From the NCBI RefSeq assembly GCF_001499905.1, contig NZ_LQIS01000008.1, positions 62,001-126,000 of the forward strand: DNA of 64,000 bases. The letters are read 5' to 3'. This DNA is from Mycobacterium sp. GA-1285. Lineage in GTDB: Bacteria > Actinomycetota > Actinomycetes > Mycobacteriales > Mycobacteriaceae. A program made the translations under genes and the position numbers. Below are positions 1-8,830 of this stretch, piece by piece. Position 1 is the stretch's first letter; the number at the start of each line of letters is the position of its first letter. The notes below the pieces were generated by a model, which saw nothing but the letters and a program-made list of their open reading frames with translations, was not told the origin of the DNA and ran no database searches.

Positions 1-2
1 TC

Positions 3-80
3 GCCGCCGCCATCGACAATCCCGAGGTCGGCCTGGAGTCCCTCGTCCTCAAATCACCGGCCGGACCGATGCGATCATGA
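3..80 (+). CDS. 3' end of an unidentified upstream gene (partial)
   Basis: An open frame enters from the left edge and ends at TGA 78-80. It encodes about 25 residues ending in SPAGPMRS. The stop overlaps the next start as ATGA (77-80), the coupling typical of co-transcribed mycobacterial genes, which is the main reason to believe it. The visible tail is too short to assign a family. Confidence 0.45.
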   Translation, partial: AAAIDNPEVGLESLVLKSPAGPMRS

Positions 81-1357
81 CCGGACAAGTCGAGTCGGCA
101 TGGCCGTCACATCCCGACTACGAAATCGGCATCAAGCGCATGCCCTTCACGGGGCAGGTGTGGCTCGGGGGCCTGCTCGTCGCTGAGAGCGAGAAATGCC
201 TAGTCGTCACCGAAACCGACCATGTCGACCGGCTGTATTTCCCGAAGACGGACGTGCACTGGGAGCTGCTCGAGCCCAGTGAGCACACGACGGTCTGCCC
301 GTTCAAGGGCCGCGCCTCCTACTGGAGCCTGTCCGCCGGCGACCAATGGATCGACAACGTCGCGTGGAGCTACCCGACACCGCTGCCAGAAGTCGCGGGA
401 ATCACCGATCACATCTCGTTTTACGACGACCGGCTGCGCATCGTGGTCCTGGAACGCTGGCCCGACGGAACGTTGGTGCCCACGAGATTCCCGCTGTGGG
501 GCGATGCCGCCGAGCTGGTGCGGCTCATCGACGTGGAACCGCGCGACGACAACCACTTCGTCGGCCCGGCGCACGGCCCGACGCAACGCGATGTCGTCGA
601 AGGCGGACAGCTGTTGGCCGAAGCCATCGTCGCAGTGTCGAAAACCCTTCCTGAGCAACGGGTCACATCGGCGTCGATGGTCTTTCTCAAGGCAGCTTCC
701 TTCGGCGCGCCAGTCGAGATGTCCGTTGATGTGCTGCGCAAGGGGCGCATCTTCTCGACCGCCGAAGTTCGCGCCACGCAGCACGACGCTCTTCGCGGGG
801 CCGCCATCCTGCTTTGCGATTCCGGGTCAAGCGATGTGATCGGTCACGCGATGGCGATGCCGGACGTCCCGAAGCCTTCTGACGCCGATCCGTTCGAAGG
901 CTTCGGCATGCCCGGTCGTGAGATACGGGTGGTGGACGGCGCGTACGATTCAAATCCTCATCGGGTGGGACCGCCGGAGATCAACGTGTGGGTTCGGTTC
1001 CGAGACGCACCCTCACAGCCCTACCTTCATTCCGCCCTGCTGGCTCAATCCAGTACTCATTGGACGATCGCTGCGGGTCTGTTGCCGCACAGCGGGTTTG
1101 GCGAGGCCCTTGCGCATCGCACCTTGTCCACCGGGATCATGAAGGCCACGATCGCATTCCACGAAGATGCGGACGTCACGGACTGGCTGCTGTATACGAA
1201 CCGTGCGTTCTGGGCTGGACGCGGCCTGGTCCAAGGTGACGGCCACGTGTTCACGGAGGGCGGCCGGTTGGCGGCGTCCTACACGATCCAGGCGATGGTC
1301 CGTGAGTTCCGCACCCAGCCGGCAGCCATGGGCCACGACGAACGGACAGTCATGTGA
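77..1357 (+). CDS. DUF427 domain - acyl-CoA thioesterase (TesB-like) fusion protein
   Basis: A 426-residue protein with two parts. Residues about 30-120 look like a DUF427 domain (VDRLYFPKTDVHWELLEPS, then TVCPFKGRASYWS). Residues about 155-410 resemble a double-hotdog acyl-CoA thioesterase of the TesB/acyl-CoA thioesterase II type (GGQLLAEAIVAVSKTLPE, ending in TEGGRLAASYTIQAMVRE). TesB-like enzymes hydrolyse acyl-CoA to free acid and CoA; the role of DUF427 is unknown. The ATG overlaps the upstream stop by 4 bp. The neighbourhood of SDR, P450 and monooxygenase genes suggests a role in catabolism of a CoA-activated lipid, sterol or terpenoid, which is inference. Confidence 0.8.
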   Translation: MTGQVESAWPSHPDYEIGIKRMPFTGQVWLGGLLVAESEKCLVVTETDHVDRLYFPKTDVHWELLEPSEHTTVCPFKGRASYWSLSAGDQWIDNVAWSYPTPLPEVAGITDHISFYDDRLRIVVLERWPDGTLVPTRFPLWGDAAELVRLIDVEPRDDNHFVGPAHGPTQRDVVEGGQLLAEAIVAVSKTLPEQRVTSASMVFLKAASFGAPVEMSVDVLRKGRIFSTAEVRATQHDALRGAAILLCDSGSSDVIGHAMAMPDVPKPSDADPFEGFGMPGREIRVVDGAYDSNPHRVGPPEINVWVRFRDAPSQPYLHSALLAQSSTHWTIAAGLLPHSGFGEALAHRTLSTGIMKATIAFHEDADVTDWLLYTNRAFWAGRGLVQGDGHVFTEGGRLAASYTIQAMVREFRTQPAAMGHDERTVM

Positions 1358-1458
1358 TGTGGGGCGGCGCGGGCGTGAAAAAAACTACTGTGGTTGCAGT
1401 TATGTCTTCGGTGCGGCCTGGTGCCTTTCGACAGCGGAGCCGTCCGCCGTACGACAGA

Positions 1459-1466
1459 TATACAAT
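1459..1466 (+). promoter_or_regulatory. candidate -10 element for the mycofactocin-type SDR
   Basis: TATACAAT lies 56 bp upstream of the SDR start in the 164-bp gap after the thioesterase gene. Its last six bases, TACAAT, match the mycobacterial TANNNT -10 form. I see no well-spaced -35 hexamer, so this is only a candidate. Confidence 0.3.
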
Positions 1467-1521
1467 GTGTGTTCTATCATCCAGCGTGACGGACCGACGT
1501 CCTGGCGCATGGGAGAGCTGA

Positions 1522-2379
1522 ATGAACCGTCTCACAGGCAAGGTGGCGGTGATCACCGGCGCTGCGCGAGGCCAGGGTCGCAGCCACGCTGTACACATGG
1601 CCGACGAGGGCGCCGACATCATCGCCCTGGACATATGCGCAGACATCCCCTCCAATGAGTATCCGTTGGCCACGCCGTCCGACCTCGACGAAACTGCGAC
1701 GCTCGTCGAAAAAGCCGGGCGGCGCGTCGTCACGGCTGCGGTGGACGTCCGCGACCGACCTACCCTGAAGAAGGTGCTCGACGACGCCGTCGCCGAACTC
1801 GGTGGCTTGCACATAGTCGTCGCCAATGCCGGAATATGCCCACAGGGCAGCCACATTCCCTACCGAGGGTTCATCGATGCGTTCGACGTGGACTTCCTGG
1901 GCGTGGTCAATACCGTCCACCTCGGCCTTGAGCACCTCGGACCCGGGGGGTCCGTGATCGTCACGGGATCGATCGCCGGCCTCGTCGAGCAGAAGGATCT
2001 CGCCACCGGCGGCGGACCGCAGGGACCCGGCGGGGCGGGCTATGGCATGGCCAAGAAAATGATCCGCGAGTACACGAAGGCGCTTGCACTCACGATGGCG
2101 CCACACGGTATTCGGATCAATACGATCCACCCGACCAACGTGAACACCGACATGCTGCACAACCTGCCGATGTACCGGACGTTCAGACCGGATTTGACCG
2201 ACCCGTCGCGGGAGGACGCTGAACTCGTCTTCCCCGTCCTTCAGGCGATGCCTATCCCCTACGTCGAACCCGAAGACATCTCCCACGCGGTCGTTTACCT
2301 CGCCGCCGATGAATCGCGTTATGTAACGGGACAGCAGTTGTTCGTCGATGCCGGCGCGGCCCTCAAGATGGGTATGTGA
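1522..2379 (+). CDS. mycofactocin-coupled SDR family oxidoreductase
   Basis: A 285-residue short-chain dehydrogenase. The Rossmann motif TGAARGQG is at residues 12-19, the NAG motif at 102-104 and the catalytic Tyr174/Lys178 in YGMAKK. The text around DICADIPSNEYPLATPSDL and ATGGGPQGPGGAGY is typical of the mycofactocin-associated SDR subfamily, which carries tightly bound nicotinamide and passes electrons to the redox peptide mycofactocin. It probably oxidises an alcohol. No mycofactocin biosynthesis gene is in the window. The start is preceded by GGGAGAGCTGA, a good ribosome-binding site. The substrate is unknown. Confidence 0.85.
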   Translation: MNRLTGKVAVITGAARGQGRSHAVHMADEGADIIALDICADIPSNEYPLATPSDLDETATLVEKAGRRVVTAAVDVRDRPTLKKVLDDAVAELGGLHIVVANAGICPQGSHIPYRGFIDAFDVDFLGVVNTVHLGLEHLGPGGSVIVTGSIAGLVEQKDLATGGGPQGPGGAGYGMAKKMIREYTKALALTMAPHGIRINTIHPTNVNTDMLHNLPMYRTFRPDLTDPSREDAELVFPVLQAMPIPYVEPEDISHAVVYLAADESRYVTGQQLFVDAGAALKMGM

Positions 2380-2448
2380 CTTCGAGCCGGCTCCGGCGGG
2401 CGTGGGCTGCCACCCCGGCTCCGAGAATCATTCGAGGCTGAGCGTCGC

Positions 2449-2928
2449 TCAGATTTGCAGGTCGCGCCGCCCACGATCGGGACGCGGGGGCAGAATCGCC
2501 ATCCACGAATCCGACAGCAGTTCGAGCAGTTGCCCATCCGGGTCACGGATCATCGCCGACTGCTCGGACACCGTGTCGTCGACCACCGCTCCTCCGAACT
2601 CACCGACCATCGCTAACACATCGCCAAGATCGGCGACCGACAGCGACAGATGCGTCAGCCCGATCTCATCCATGACGCGCTCCGGCCCGGCGTGCGCCTC
2701 CCGTTGCGAATAGCTGAGCAGTTCGAGCACGAGCCCGTCGCGGGTCAGGTACGTCGCGTGCAATCCGATCGGCTTGGCGAGCCGCAGTAGCTTGTCGGTG
2801 CCGTCATCGGGTGGTGCCAGTTCCCACCAGAACTCGAATCCGAGCAGGTCCTCGTAGAAGCGGCGGGAGCGAGCGAGATCGGCGACGCACAACCCCACGT
2901 GGTTGAAAGTCGCTCTGTGGATTGTCAA
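2449..2928 (-). CDS. VOC family protein (glyoxalase/dioxygenase fold)
   Basis: A small vicinal-oxygen-chelate protein of about 159 residues. It begins TIHRATFNHVGLCVADLARS and has the paired beta-alpha-beta-beta-beta modules of the fold (HVGLCVADL near the start, GLTHLSLSVADL in the middle, IRDPDGQLLELL at the end). A longer frame opens at TTG 2952. I prefer TTG 2928 because GAAAGG lies six bases upstream and the protein then starts at the fold. VOC proteins are metal-dependent lyases, isomerases or dioxygenases, or binding proteins. It is transcribed divergently from the P450. Confidence 0.7.
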   Translation of the reverse strand: MTIHRATFNHVGLCVADLARSRRFYEDLLGFEFWWELAPPDDGTDKLLRLAKPIGLHATYLTRDGLVLELLSYSQREAHAGPERVMDEIGLTHLSLSVADLGDVLAMVGEFGGAVVDDTVSEQSAMIRDPDGQLLELLSDSWMAILPPRPDRGRRDLQI

Positions 2929-3086
2929 TACGTACCTTTCACAACGAGTCAACCGAGTCTCAGGCCGATCGGGCTGAAGTGGAAATCGCCGACCCGCCGG
3001 CGTCGCTGCTTCGGACCAGTCGGTGATGTCCCCCTCTCAACCATGTAAAAATAGTCGGATAGCGGGGTAACTGATAGCTTAGCGCC

Positions 3087-4346
3087 ATGACACCCGACGT
3101 CAGCGCGGACGCGGTGGTGCAGTTCGATCACCATTCGGAAGACTTCACGCGCGACGATCTTCAGATCAGTTCAGCCATCCGGCGGCGGTGTCCGGTGGCG
3201 TGGAACGAGAGCTATGGCGGGTTCTGGTTCGTCACCGGATATGAGGCCGTGGCGCAGGCGGCCAGGGACGGTGACACTTTCGCGCACAAGTACGAACCGG
3301 ACGCCTCCGACGGGGTCGACTATCAAGGCGAGATGGGGATCCCGCGACCGGACGGCCAGCCGCCGCTCGGTGTCGGTGAGGTCGACGGCCCCTACCACCT
3401 TGCTCTGCGGCGAGCGCTCACACCGTTCTTCTCACCGGGAGCGGTCGACAGCATGCGGCCCTTCATGGAGCAATCCGTGCACTACTTCATCGACCAGCGC
3501 ATCGCCGACGGACGGATGGACCTGGTGCTCGACTACGCCAGCCCCGTTCCCGCCCTCCTGACCATGAGGCTGATGGGGCTGCCTTACGACAATTGGCAGC
3601 TGTACGCCAACTTCTTCCACTCGATCATGGCCGCGTCCGACGGTGAGGAATACAACACAGCGATAGCCGCAGTGCCGACGATGATCAACGGGTTGTTGGA
3701 GTTCGTCGCGACGCGACGGGCCCATCCGACAGACGATTTGACCAGCTTGCTCGTGCAGATGGAGTTCGACGGCCGCAGGCTCGATGACAGGCAGCTCATC
3801 GACATCCTCTGGAACCTCATCGGGGGCGGCGTCGACACCACCACATCGCTGACCGCGTTGAGCCTTCTGCACCTGGGCACTCACCCGCAGTTGCGCCGGC
3901 AACTGCTGGAGCGTCCGGAACTTCACCGAACCGCAGCGGACGAGTTCTTGCGTTACTTCACCATCAACAAGCAGCTGAGCCGCACGGTGACTCGGGACAC
4001 GGTGCTCGGCGGGCAACGACTGCGACGCAACGACCGGGTGTTGATCAGCTGGCTGGCGGCCAACCACGACGAGCTCGTCTTCGAGCAACCCGACGACGTG
4101 ATCCTCGACCGCTCCCCCAACCGGCATCTGGCATTCGGGCTGGGACCACACCGGTGCATCGGGGCTCCGCTAGCGAAGGTGATGTTCGAGGTGATGGTCA
4201 AGGCCGTCCTTGACCGCATCCCCGACTACGAGGTCGACCTCGATGGTGTCCGCGAATATGCGGGGAATCCGACCATGGCGGGGCTCGGTGAGCTGCCTGT
4301 CCGCTTCACACCCGGAACACGTCTCGGCACGCCGCCGCCCTATTGA
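3087..4346 (+). CDS. cytochrome P450
   Basis: A 419-residue soluble bacterial P450. The heme-binding loop FGLGPHRCIG places the thiolate ligand at Cys357. The I-helix oxygen-activation stretch GGGVDTT is at 246-252 and the K-helix ExxR at Glu286-Arg289. Bacterial P450s of this type hydroxylate sterols, terpenes or fatty acids with electrons from a ferredoxin and reductase; no ferredoxin gene lies beside it. The flanking SDRs and monooxygenase suggest a stepwise oxidation pathway. Its TGA stop abuts the stop of the convergent SDR with no gap (TGATCA). The CYP family cannot be set from sequence alone. Confidence 0.92.
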   Translation: MTPDVSADAVVQFDHHSEDFTRDDLQISSAIRRRCPVAWNESYGGFWFVTGYEAVAQAARDGDTFAHKYEPDASDGVDYQGEMGIPRPDGQPPLGVGEVDGPYHLALRRALTPFFSPGAVDSMRPFMEQSVHYFIDQRIADGRMDLVLDYASPVPALLTMRLMGLPYDNWQLYANFFHSIMAASDGEEYNTAIAAVPTMINGLLEFVATRRAHPTDDLTSLLVQMEFDGRRLDDRQLIDILWNLIGGGVDTTTSLTALSLLHLGTHPQLRRQLLERPELHRTAADEFLRYFTINKQLSRTVTRDTVLGGQRLRRNDRVLISWLAANHDELVFEQPDDVILDRSPNRHLAFGLGPHRCIGAPLAKVMFEVMVKAVLDRIPDYEVDLDGVREYAGNPTMAGLGELPVRFTPGTRLGTPPPY

Positions 4347-5081
4347 TCAGCTGCGCCGCCGGGCCATGAGCCGCTGCAACTGTCCGTAGGAGTCGATGGG
4401 ACTGTGTAAGCCCAGTCCTCCATCGGCGATCAGCACTTGGCCTGTCACGCATGGTATTTCGAGCAACGCGACGATGGCTTCGGCGATGTCCTGCGCCTCG
4501 CCGAGGCGGCCGAGCGCGGTGCGTTCGGTCAAGCCCTCCACCCAGCCTGGGAGCTTTTCGGCTTCGGCGAGCATCGGAGTACGGGTGACTCCCGGCCCGA
4601 CGGCGTTGACCCTGATGCCGTACCGGCCCCACTCGGCGGCGGCGACACGGACCAGCATGTCCAGACCGGCTTTCGACACACAGTAGGCGCCCATGTTGCG
4701 GTCGGCGATCGTGCCGCTGATGCTCGACACCACCACCATCGACCCACCGGCACCCGCGTCGACCATCGTCTGTGCGACGGCCCGCATGGTCAGCCAGGTT
4801 CCGGTCAGATTGGTGTTCATGACCCGTTGCCAGTCATCGGGACTCTGGTCCAACAACATTCCCGATGCGCCGACGCCGGCGGACGCCACCAGCCTCGTCG
4901 GCGCCCCGTTGTCGGCGACGGTTCGCTCGACTGCTGCCGACACCGAATCAGGGTCACTGATGTCGCATTCGATATCACCGCCTCGTAGGTCCCAGGTGAT
5001 GACCGTCTTACCGGCCTGGCGCAGGCGCGAGGCGGTGGCGCGGCCGATACCGGAACCACCTCCTGAGATGACGACGGTCAT
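4347..5081 (-). CDS. SDR family NAD(P)-dependent oxidoreductase
   Basis: A 244-residue classical SDR. The cofactor motif SGGGSGIG is at residues 6-13, Ser120 and Tyr133/Lys137 (YCVSK) form the catalytic set, and GPGVTRTPM follows. It probably interconverts an alcohol and ketone. Its ATG overlaps the stop of the upstream VOC gene by 4 bp (ATGA on the minus strand), so the two are translationally coupled, and the monooxygenase gene lies just upstream of both. The three look like one operon. Substrate unknown. Confidence 0.85.
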   Translation of the reverse strand: MTVVISGGGSGIGRATASRLRQAGKTVITWDLRGGDIECDISDPDSVSAAVERTVADNGAPTRLVASAGVGASGMLLDQSPDDWQRVMNTNLTGTWLTMRAVAQTMVDAGAGGSMVVVSSISGTIADRNMGAYCVSKAGLDMLVRVAAAEWGRYGIRVNAVGPGVTRTPMLAEAEKLPGWVEGLTERTALGRLGEAQDIAEAIVALLEIPCVTGQVLIADGGLGLHSPIDSYGQLQRLMARRRS

Positions 5082-5518
5082 TGCGGCGGTCCGATCAGCT
5101 CGACTCGAACGTTATCCGGTGCCGTGATGACGCCCATGGCAACGGTTTTCCCGCCCGGTGCGGGCATGGTGATGCGGCGCACGTCCTTGTCGAAGCCCAG
5201 GCCGGCGAGCCTGGCCAGGGTCGCGTCGACGTCGCGTTCGAGTGACAACAGAAAGAACCCGAATTCCGGGCGCGCGGGTGTCGGTGAGGTGCCGGTGACC
5301 CCGTCGAGCACGACGAGTTCGACGATGCCGGTGTCAGGGGTGTCCGGGTCGCCGAGGAAGATCGAGCGCAACTGGTCGGTGTCAGCGCTGAACAGGGTGG
5401 GCCAATCGCCGGTGAACGTATGGTCGAACAGTTCGACGAAGCCGAGACCGTCGCACCAGAACCGCGTCGAGCGCTCGACGTCGGAGGTGACGATCGCGCA
5501 GTGGTGCACTCCGGGCAT
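5078..5518 (-). CDS. VOC family protein
   Basis: About 146 residues beginning MPGVHHCAIVTSDVERS, with a second module around FGFFLLSLERDVDATLARL and ending APDNVRVELIGPPQ. This is the vicinal-oxygen-chelate fold of glyoxalase I and extradiol dioxygenases. A GTG at 5536 would lengthen it by six residues and overlap the monooxygenase stop. ATG 5518 is chosen because the fold starts there and GGGA lies at a suitable distance. It sits between the monooxygenase and SDR genes in one minus-strand operon. The reaction cannot be deduced. Confidence 0.75.
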   Translation of the reverse strand: MPGVHHCAIVTSDVERSTRFWCDGLGFVELFDHTFTGDWPTLFSADTDQLRSIFLGDPDTPDTGIVELVVLDGVTGTSPTPARPEFGFFLLSLERDVDATLARLAGLGFDKDVRRITMPAPGGKTVAMGVITAPDNVRVELIGPPQ

Positions 5519-5523
5519 ACGTG

Positions 5524-6993
5524 CTATCCCGTCCACTGGTCAGCGGTATACCGCAACGAGTTGAACTGGTCGAGGCCTACTTTCGCGAGTCGCTTGACGA
5601 AAGTGGTTCCGTGGTAGGGGAACTGTGTGACCACCTTTCCGCTTAGATGGCGAAAGTAGTTGTTGCAGTTGGCAAGCCATACGGTGCCGGTCATCGCTTC
5701 CTGAATCTCCCGATTGTAGGCGTCATGGATGTGTCGTTTGATGTCAACGGCCTGCAGCCGCTGCCGATGCATCGTGTCGAGCGCTCGACGGACGAATTGG
5801 GCCTGGGCTTCGAGGATGAAAATGATGGAGGTCACTCCGTTGGTGTTGGGACCGTAAAGGGTGAAGAGGTTGGGATAACCCGGTACGACGGTGCCGAGAT
5901 ATGCCTCTGCGCCGTCGCGCCAATCATCGTGCAGTCGTCGGCCCTCGCGGCCGTACACGTCGAGTCCCGAGAGGTATTCGTTGGCTTTGAAATCCGTTCC
6001 GAAGATGACGGTGTCGACGTCATGGTCGGTTCCGTTCGCGGTCCGCAGACCGGTTTCGGTGAATTCCACGATGGGCGTCGTTTCGAGGGTGACATTCGGC
6101 CGGGCGAACGTCGGGAACCACTCGCGGGACTGCAGCGGTCTCTTGCAGCCGTGCGGATAGTTCGGCGTGAGTTTGGCTCGAAGATCGGGGTCAGCGATCT
6201 TGCGGTGCAAGTATTCGCGCGCGATCTTGGTCATCTCGGCCGTCTGCGCCGAATCCGCTGCGAAACTGGCCGACTCGTACTGCTGAAACGCCGAGTCCCT
6301 GACTTTTCGCGCTTCGGTGTGGTCGCTTTCGAACAGCGCCTGCTGCTCGGGTGTGAACGGATCGTCGAAGCGCGGGCTCACCCAGGTCGGTGTCCGCTGG
6401 AACACGGTCAGATGTGCCGTCTCCGTTGCGATCGCCGGTACGTATTGGATGGCGCTGGCCCCCGTGCCGATCGACGCGACTCGTTCCCCGGCGGTCGATT
6501 TGGAGTGGTCCCAATTGGCCGAGTGAAACATGCGGCCCCGGAATCGTCGCAAGCCAGGGATGTTGGGAATTTTCGGCACGTCCAGCATCCCGACGGCGGT
6601 GACCACGGCGTCGAAGTGACGGGTGGCGCCGTCGTCGGTCACCAGAGTCCAACGTCGGTCGCTGTCCGACCACCGTAGAGAGTTGACGCGGGTCCTCGCG
6701 ACCAGGTGATCGGCGAGTCGGCTGTCGGCGGCGACCTGCTCCAGGTACGCGAGGATTTCGGGCTGATTGGCGAAGGTCTTCGACCATCTCGGGTTGAGCG
6801 CGAAGGAGTAGGAGTAGAAGTGTGACGGCACGTCACAGGCCGCGCCGGGGTAGGTGTTCTTCCGCCACGTGCCTCCGAAGCCGTCGCCTTGTTCGAAGAT
6901 CGTGAAGGCGTAACCGCCGTTGGCGAGTTCGCGTCCCATCGCAATGCCGCCCGGGCCGGCGCCGATCACGGCGACCGAGGCTGTCTTGCTCAC
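5524..6993 (-). CDS. flavin-containing monooxygenase, probable Baeyer-Villiger type
   Basis: About 489 residues from GTG 6993, with GGAGAG ten bases upstream; the frame is open much further upstream but that part is antisense to the next gene. The FAD motif GAGPGG is at 11-16. The Baeyer-Villiger fingerprint FxGxxxHxxxW appears as FRGRMFHSANW (151-161). The NADPH motif GTGAS follows at 176-180 and FGTDFKANEYL lies near the C-terminus. Such enzymes insert oxygen next to a ketone to give an ester or lactone. With the P450 and SDRs nearby, a route alcohol to ketone to ester is plausible, which is inference. Transcribed divergently from the nitronate monooxygenase gene. Confidence 0.88.
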   Translation of the reverse strand: MSKTASVAVIGAGPGGIAMGRELANGGYAFTIFEQGDGFGGTWRKNTYPGAACDVPSHFYSYSFALNPRWSKTFANQPEILAYLEQVAADSRLADHLVARTRVNSLRWSDSDRRWTLVTDDGATRHFDAVVTAVGMLDVPKIPNIPGLRRFRGRMFHSANWDHSKSTAGERVASIGTGASAIQYVPAIATETAHLTVFQRTPTWVSPRFDDPFTPEQQALFESDHTEARKVRDSAFQQYESASFAADSAQTAEMTKIAREYLHRKIADPDLRAKLTPNYPHGCKRPLQSREWFPTFARPNVTLETTPIVEFTETGLRTANGTDHDVDTVIFGTDFKANEYLSGLDVYGREGRRLHDDWRDGAEAYLGTVVPGYPNLFTLYGPNTNGVTSIIFILEAQAQFVRRALDTMHRQRLQAVDIKRHIHDAYNREIQEAMTGTVWLANCNNYFRHLSGKVVTQFPYHGTTFVKRLAKVGLDQFNSLRYTADQWTG

Positions 6994-7105
6994 AGGAAGC
7001 GTCTCTCCGCTTGGTCGGCGCGCTCGAGATTGCATGAGTGCGCCGTGTCGCGCCGTTGCACTGCGCGATGGAAGTGTAATGCAGTTTTCACGGTAGTTTG
7101 GACTG

Positions 7106-8056
7106 ATGGCGGTGTTCGATCTGCGCAGCCTGACGACGCCGATTGTGCAGGCCGGGATGGGTTCTGTCGCCGGATATGAGCTTGCGGCGGCCGTTTCGGA
7201 GGCGGGCGGTCTCGGGACGATCGGGGGTGCGCGTGCCGACATTGCCACCGAGCTTGCCAAGGCGCGCCTGCTCACCGGACGCCCGATCGCGGTGAATCTT
7301 CTGCTGCCGTTCATCGGACCAGGTGACGTGGAGGCGGCAGCCGCCGCCGACGTGGTCGTCACTTTCTGGGGAATCCCTCGCCGGCTCTCTGCCACCACTT
7401 GGATTCACCAGTGCGGGTCGGTGGAAGAGGCGAAGGCCGCGCAGCGGGCAGGCGCAGATGCCGTCGTCGCTCAAGGAGTGGAAGCCGGCGGCCACGTCCG
7501 TGGAACCACTCCGGGTTTCGAACTGCTCGAGCAGATCCGTGCCGCTGTCCGGATCCCGGTTCTGCTGGCCGGTGGCATCGTCGACGCGCAAGGTGTGAAG
7601 GCTGCGCTGGATGCGGGCGCATTGGCCTCGGTGGTGGGCACTCGCTTTCTGGTCAGCGAGGAGAGCCGCGCCCACGGCGAATACAAGAAGCGCTGCATCG
7701 AAGCAGAGGAAACCGTGCTCACCGAGCTGTTCGGATTGGGCTGGCCGGATGCGCCGCACCGTGTGATCCCCAACGCTGCGACACGGCGTTGGTTGGGCGA
7801 CGAGGATCGGGTTCCTCGGTGGATCCGTAAGAGCAACCGGGCGATGACAAAGCTCATGAATGTGGTGCCGGAGGCAGCGCAAGACCGCGCTCTGAGGGCC
7901 CAACCGCCACAGCTACCGTTCCTGGTGCCTCAACCGCCGACCGAGAGTGGACCGGAGAACTTGGTGGACTGGCGGCCGCTCTACGCGGGTGCGAATGTCG
8001 CAGGGATAACCGATATCCCGACCGCGGCGCAGCTTGTCAGAGCGCTCACCCCATAG
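7106..8056 (+). CDS. nitronate monooxygenase-like FMN protein (NPD family)
   Basis: A 316-residue TIM-barrel FMN protein. It starts with TTPIVQAGMGSVAGYELAAAVSEAGGLG, the family N-terminus. QGVEAGGH places the conserved active-site His at 130, and PVLLAGGIVDAQGV and SVVGTRF bind the flavin phosphate. Members oxidise nitronates, or act as enoyl reductases or other flavin oxidoreductases in fatty-acid metabolism, so the substrate is open. It has its own promoter region in the 112-bp gap shared with the divergent monooxygenase gene. Confidence 0.85.
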   Translation: MAVFDLRSLTTPIVQAGMGSVAGYELAAAVSEAGGLGTIGGARADIATELAKARLLTGRPIAVNLLLPFIGPGDVEAAAAADVVVTFWGIPRRLSATTWIHQCGSVEEAKAAQRAGADAVVAQGVEAGGHVRGTTPGFELLEQIRAAVRIPVLLAGGIVDAQGVKAALDAGALASVVGTRFLVSEESRAHGEYKKRCIEAEETVLTELFGLGWPDAPHRVIPNAATRRWLGDEDRVPRWIRKSNRAMTKLMNVVPEAAQDRALRAQPPQLPFLVPQPPTESGPENLVDWRPLYAGANVAGITDIPTAAQLVRALTP

Positions 8057-8205
8057 CGGCGCGGCGCGACCTCGTGATCAGGTCAGGGATGTTGCTCGAA
8101 GAGCGCGGCGCGGGCGAGCTCAAGGGTGGTACCCGGCCAGTGCCGTCTGTTCGCCGTCGTGTCTCCGTATTGCACCATTCGGAGCGCTGTCATCCGGTTT
8201 CACAT

Positions 8206-8670
8206 TCAGTTCCGATGTAAGGTCGCAGATTTCGGGCCCACCCTGCGCAGCAGCGCGGTGGCCGCCCACCGCGCAGCTGCGCGGCGACCGTGGCATACGG
8301 CCAGACCGTTCTGCTGGAGGTACTGCAGCCCGTTCTGCACCTGGTGCCGTTCCAACTTCACAACTTTGGCCAGCTCAGTCACGGTCATACCGGCGCGACG
8401 CTGATAAAGCTGCTGGGCGATCTTGTAATGCTGCTCCGGCACCGTCACTTGGGGGATCATGGGCGGCTCCCACCGCGGCGGGCGATGCCGCGGTGGAACC
8501 GGCTTGTCCTCGCCGACGTACCGCCTGCAATTCAGACAGACATCGTCCGCGGTCGTGGTGCGGTGGATGCACGGGGCATATTCCAGTGGGGCGCCGCGCT
8601 TGCCCAGCAGCACGGGCTTGGCCTTACGCGGGCGCCGATGTCGCGGCGCTGCGAACGGAGTCGCCGCCAT
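8206..8670 (-). CDS. small HTH protein with a possible zinc-binding Cys/His cluster, unrecognised
   Basis: About 154 residues from ATG 8670; a GTG at 8703 would add 11 residues. The N-terminal 30 residues are very basic (HRRPRKAKP). Cys34, His36, Cys45 and Cys48 form a spaced CxH...CxxC cluster that could bind zinc. Residues 81-125 look like a winged helix-turn-helix (AGMTVTELAKVVKLERHQV, LQYLQQNGL). I do not recognise the family. It lies just downstream of ssrA, a common integration site, and I recall no counterpart there in M. tuberculosis, so it may be acquired. A DNA-binding role is inferred only from the fold. Confidence 0.55.
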   Translation of the reverse strand: MAATPFAAPRHRRPRKAKPVLLGKRGAPLEYAPCIHRTTTADDVCLNCRRYVGEDKPVPPRHRPPRWEPPMIPQVTVPEQHYKIAQQLYQRRAGMTVTELAKVVKLERHQVQNGLQYLQQNGLAVCHGRRAAARWAATALLRRVGPKSATLHRN

Positions 8671-8830
8671 CGCTTCACGGTAACTAGCCCGTCTGACCGA
8701 CACCGCACAATTCGCATCGAGCTATGTGATCGCGGGCCCAGCCGCCCAGAGTGTGCCCCAAAATGGCCCAAGGCCGAAGCAGGCCGGAGCGAAACACGCT
8801 CTGACCTGCGATTCGGCCGAGAATATGTTG

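Noticed and set aside
6994..7398. N-terminal extension of the monooxygenase frame
   Set aside because: Ser/Arg-rich, lies antisense to the nitronate monooxygenase gene; GTG 6993 has a ribosome-binding site and the FAD motif starts right after it.
8057..8830. att-site duplication of the tmRNA 3' end marking an integrated element
   Set aside because: I looked for a second GGTTCGATTCCCGG copy up to 8057 and found none; no integrase gene is present.
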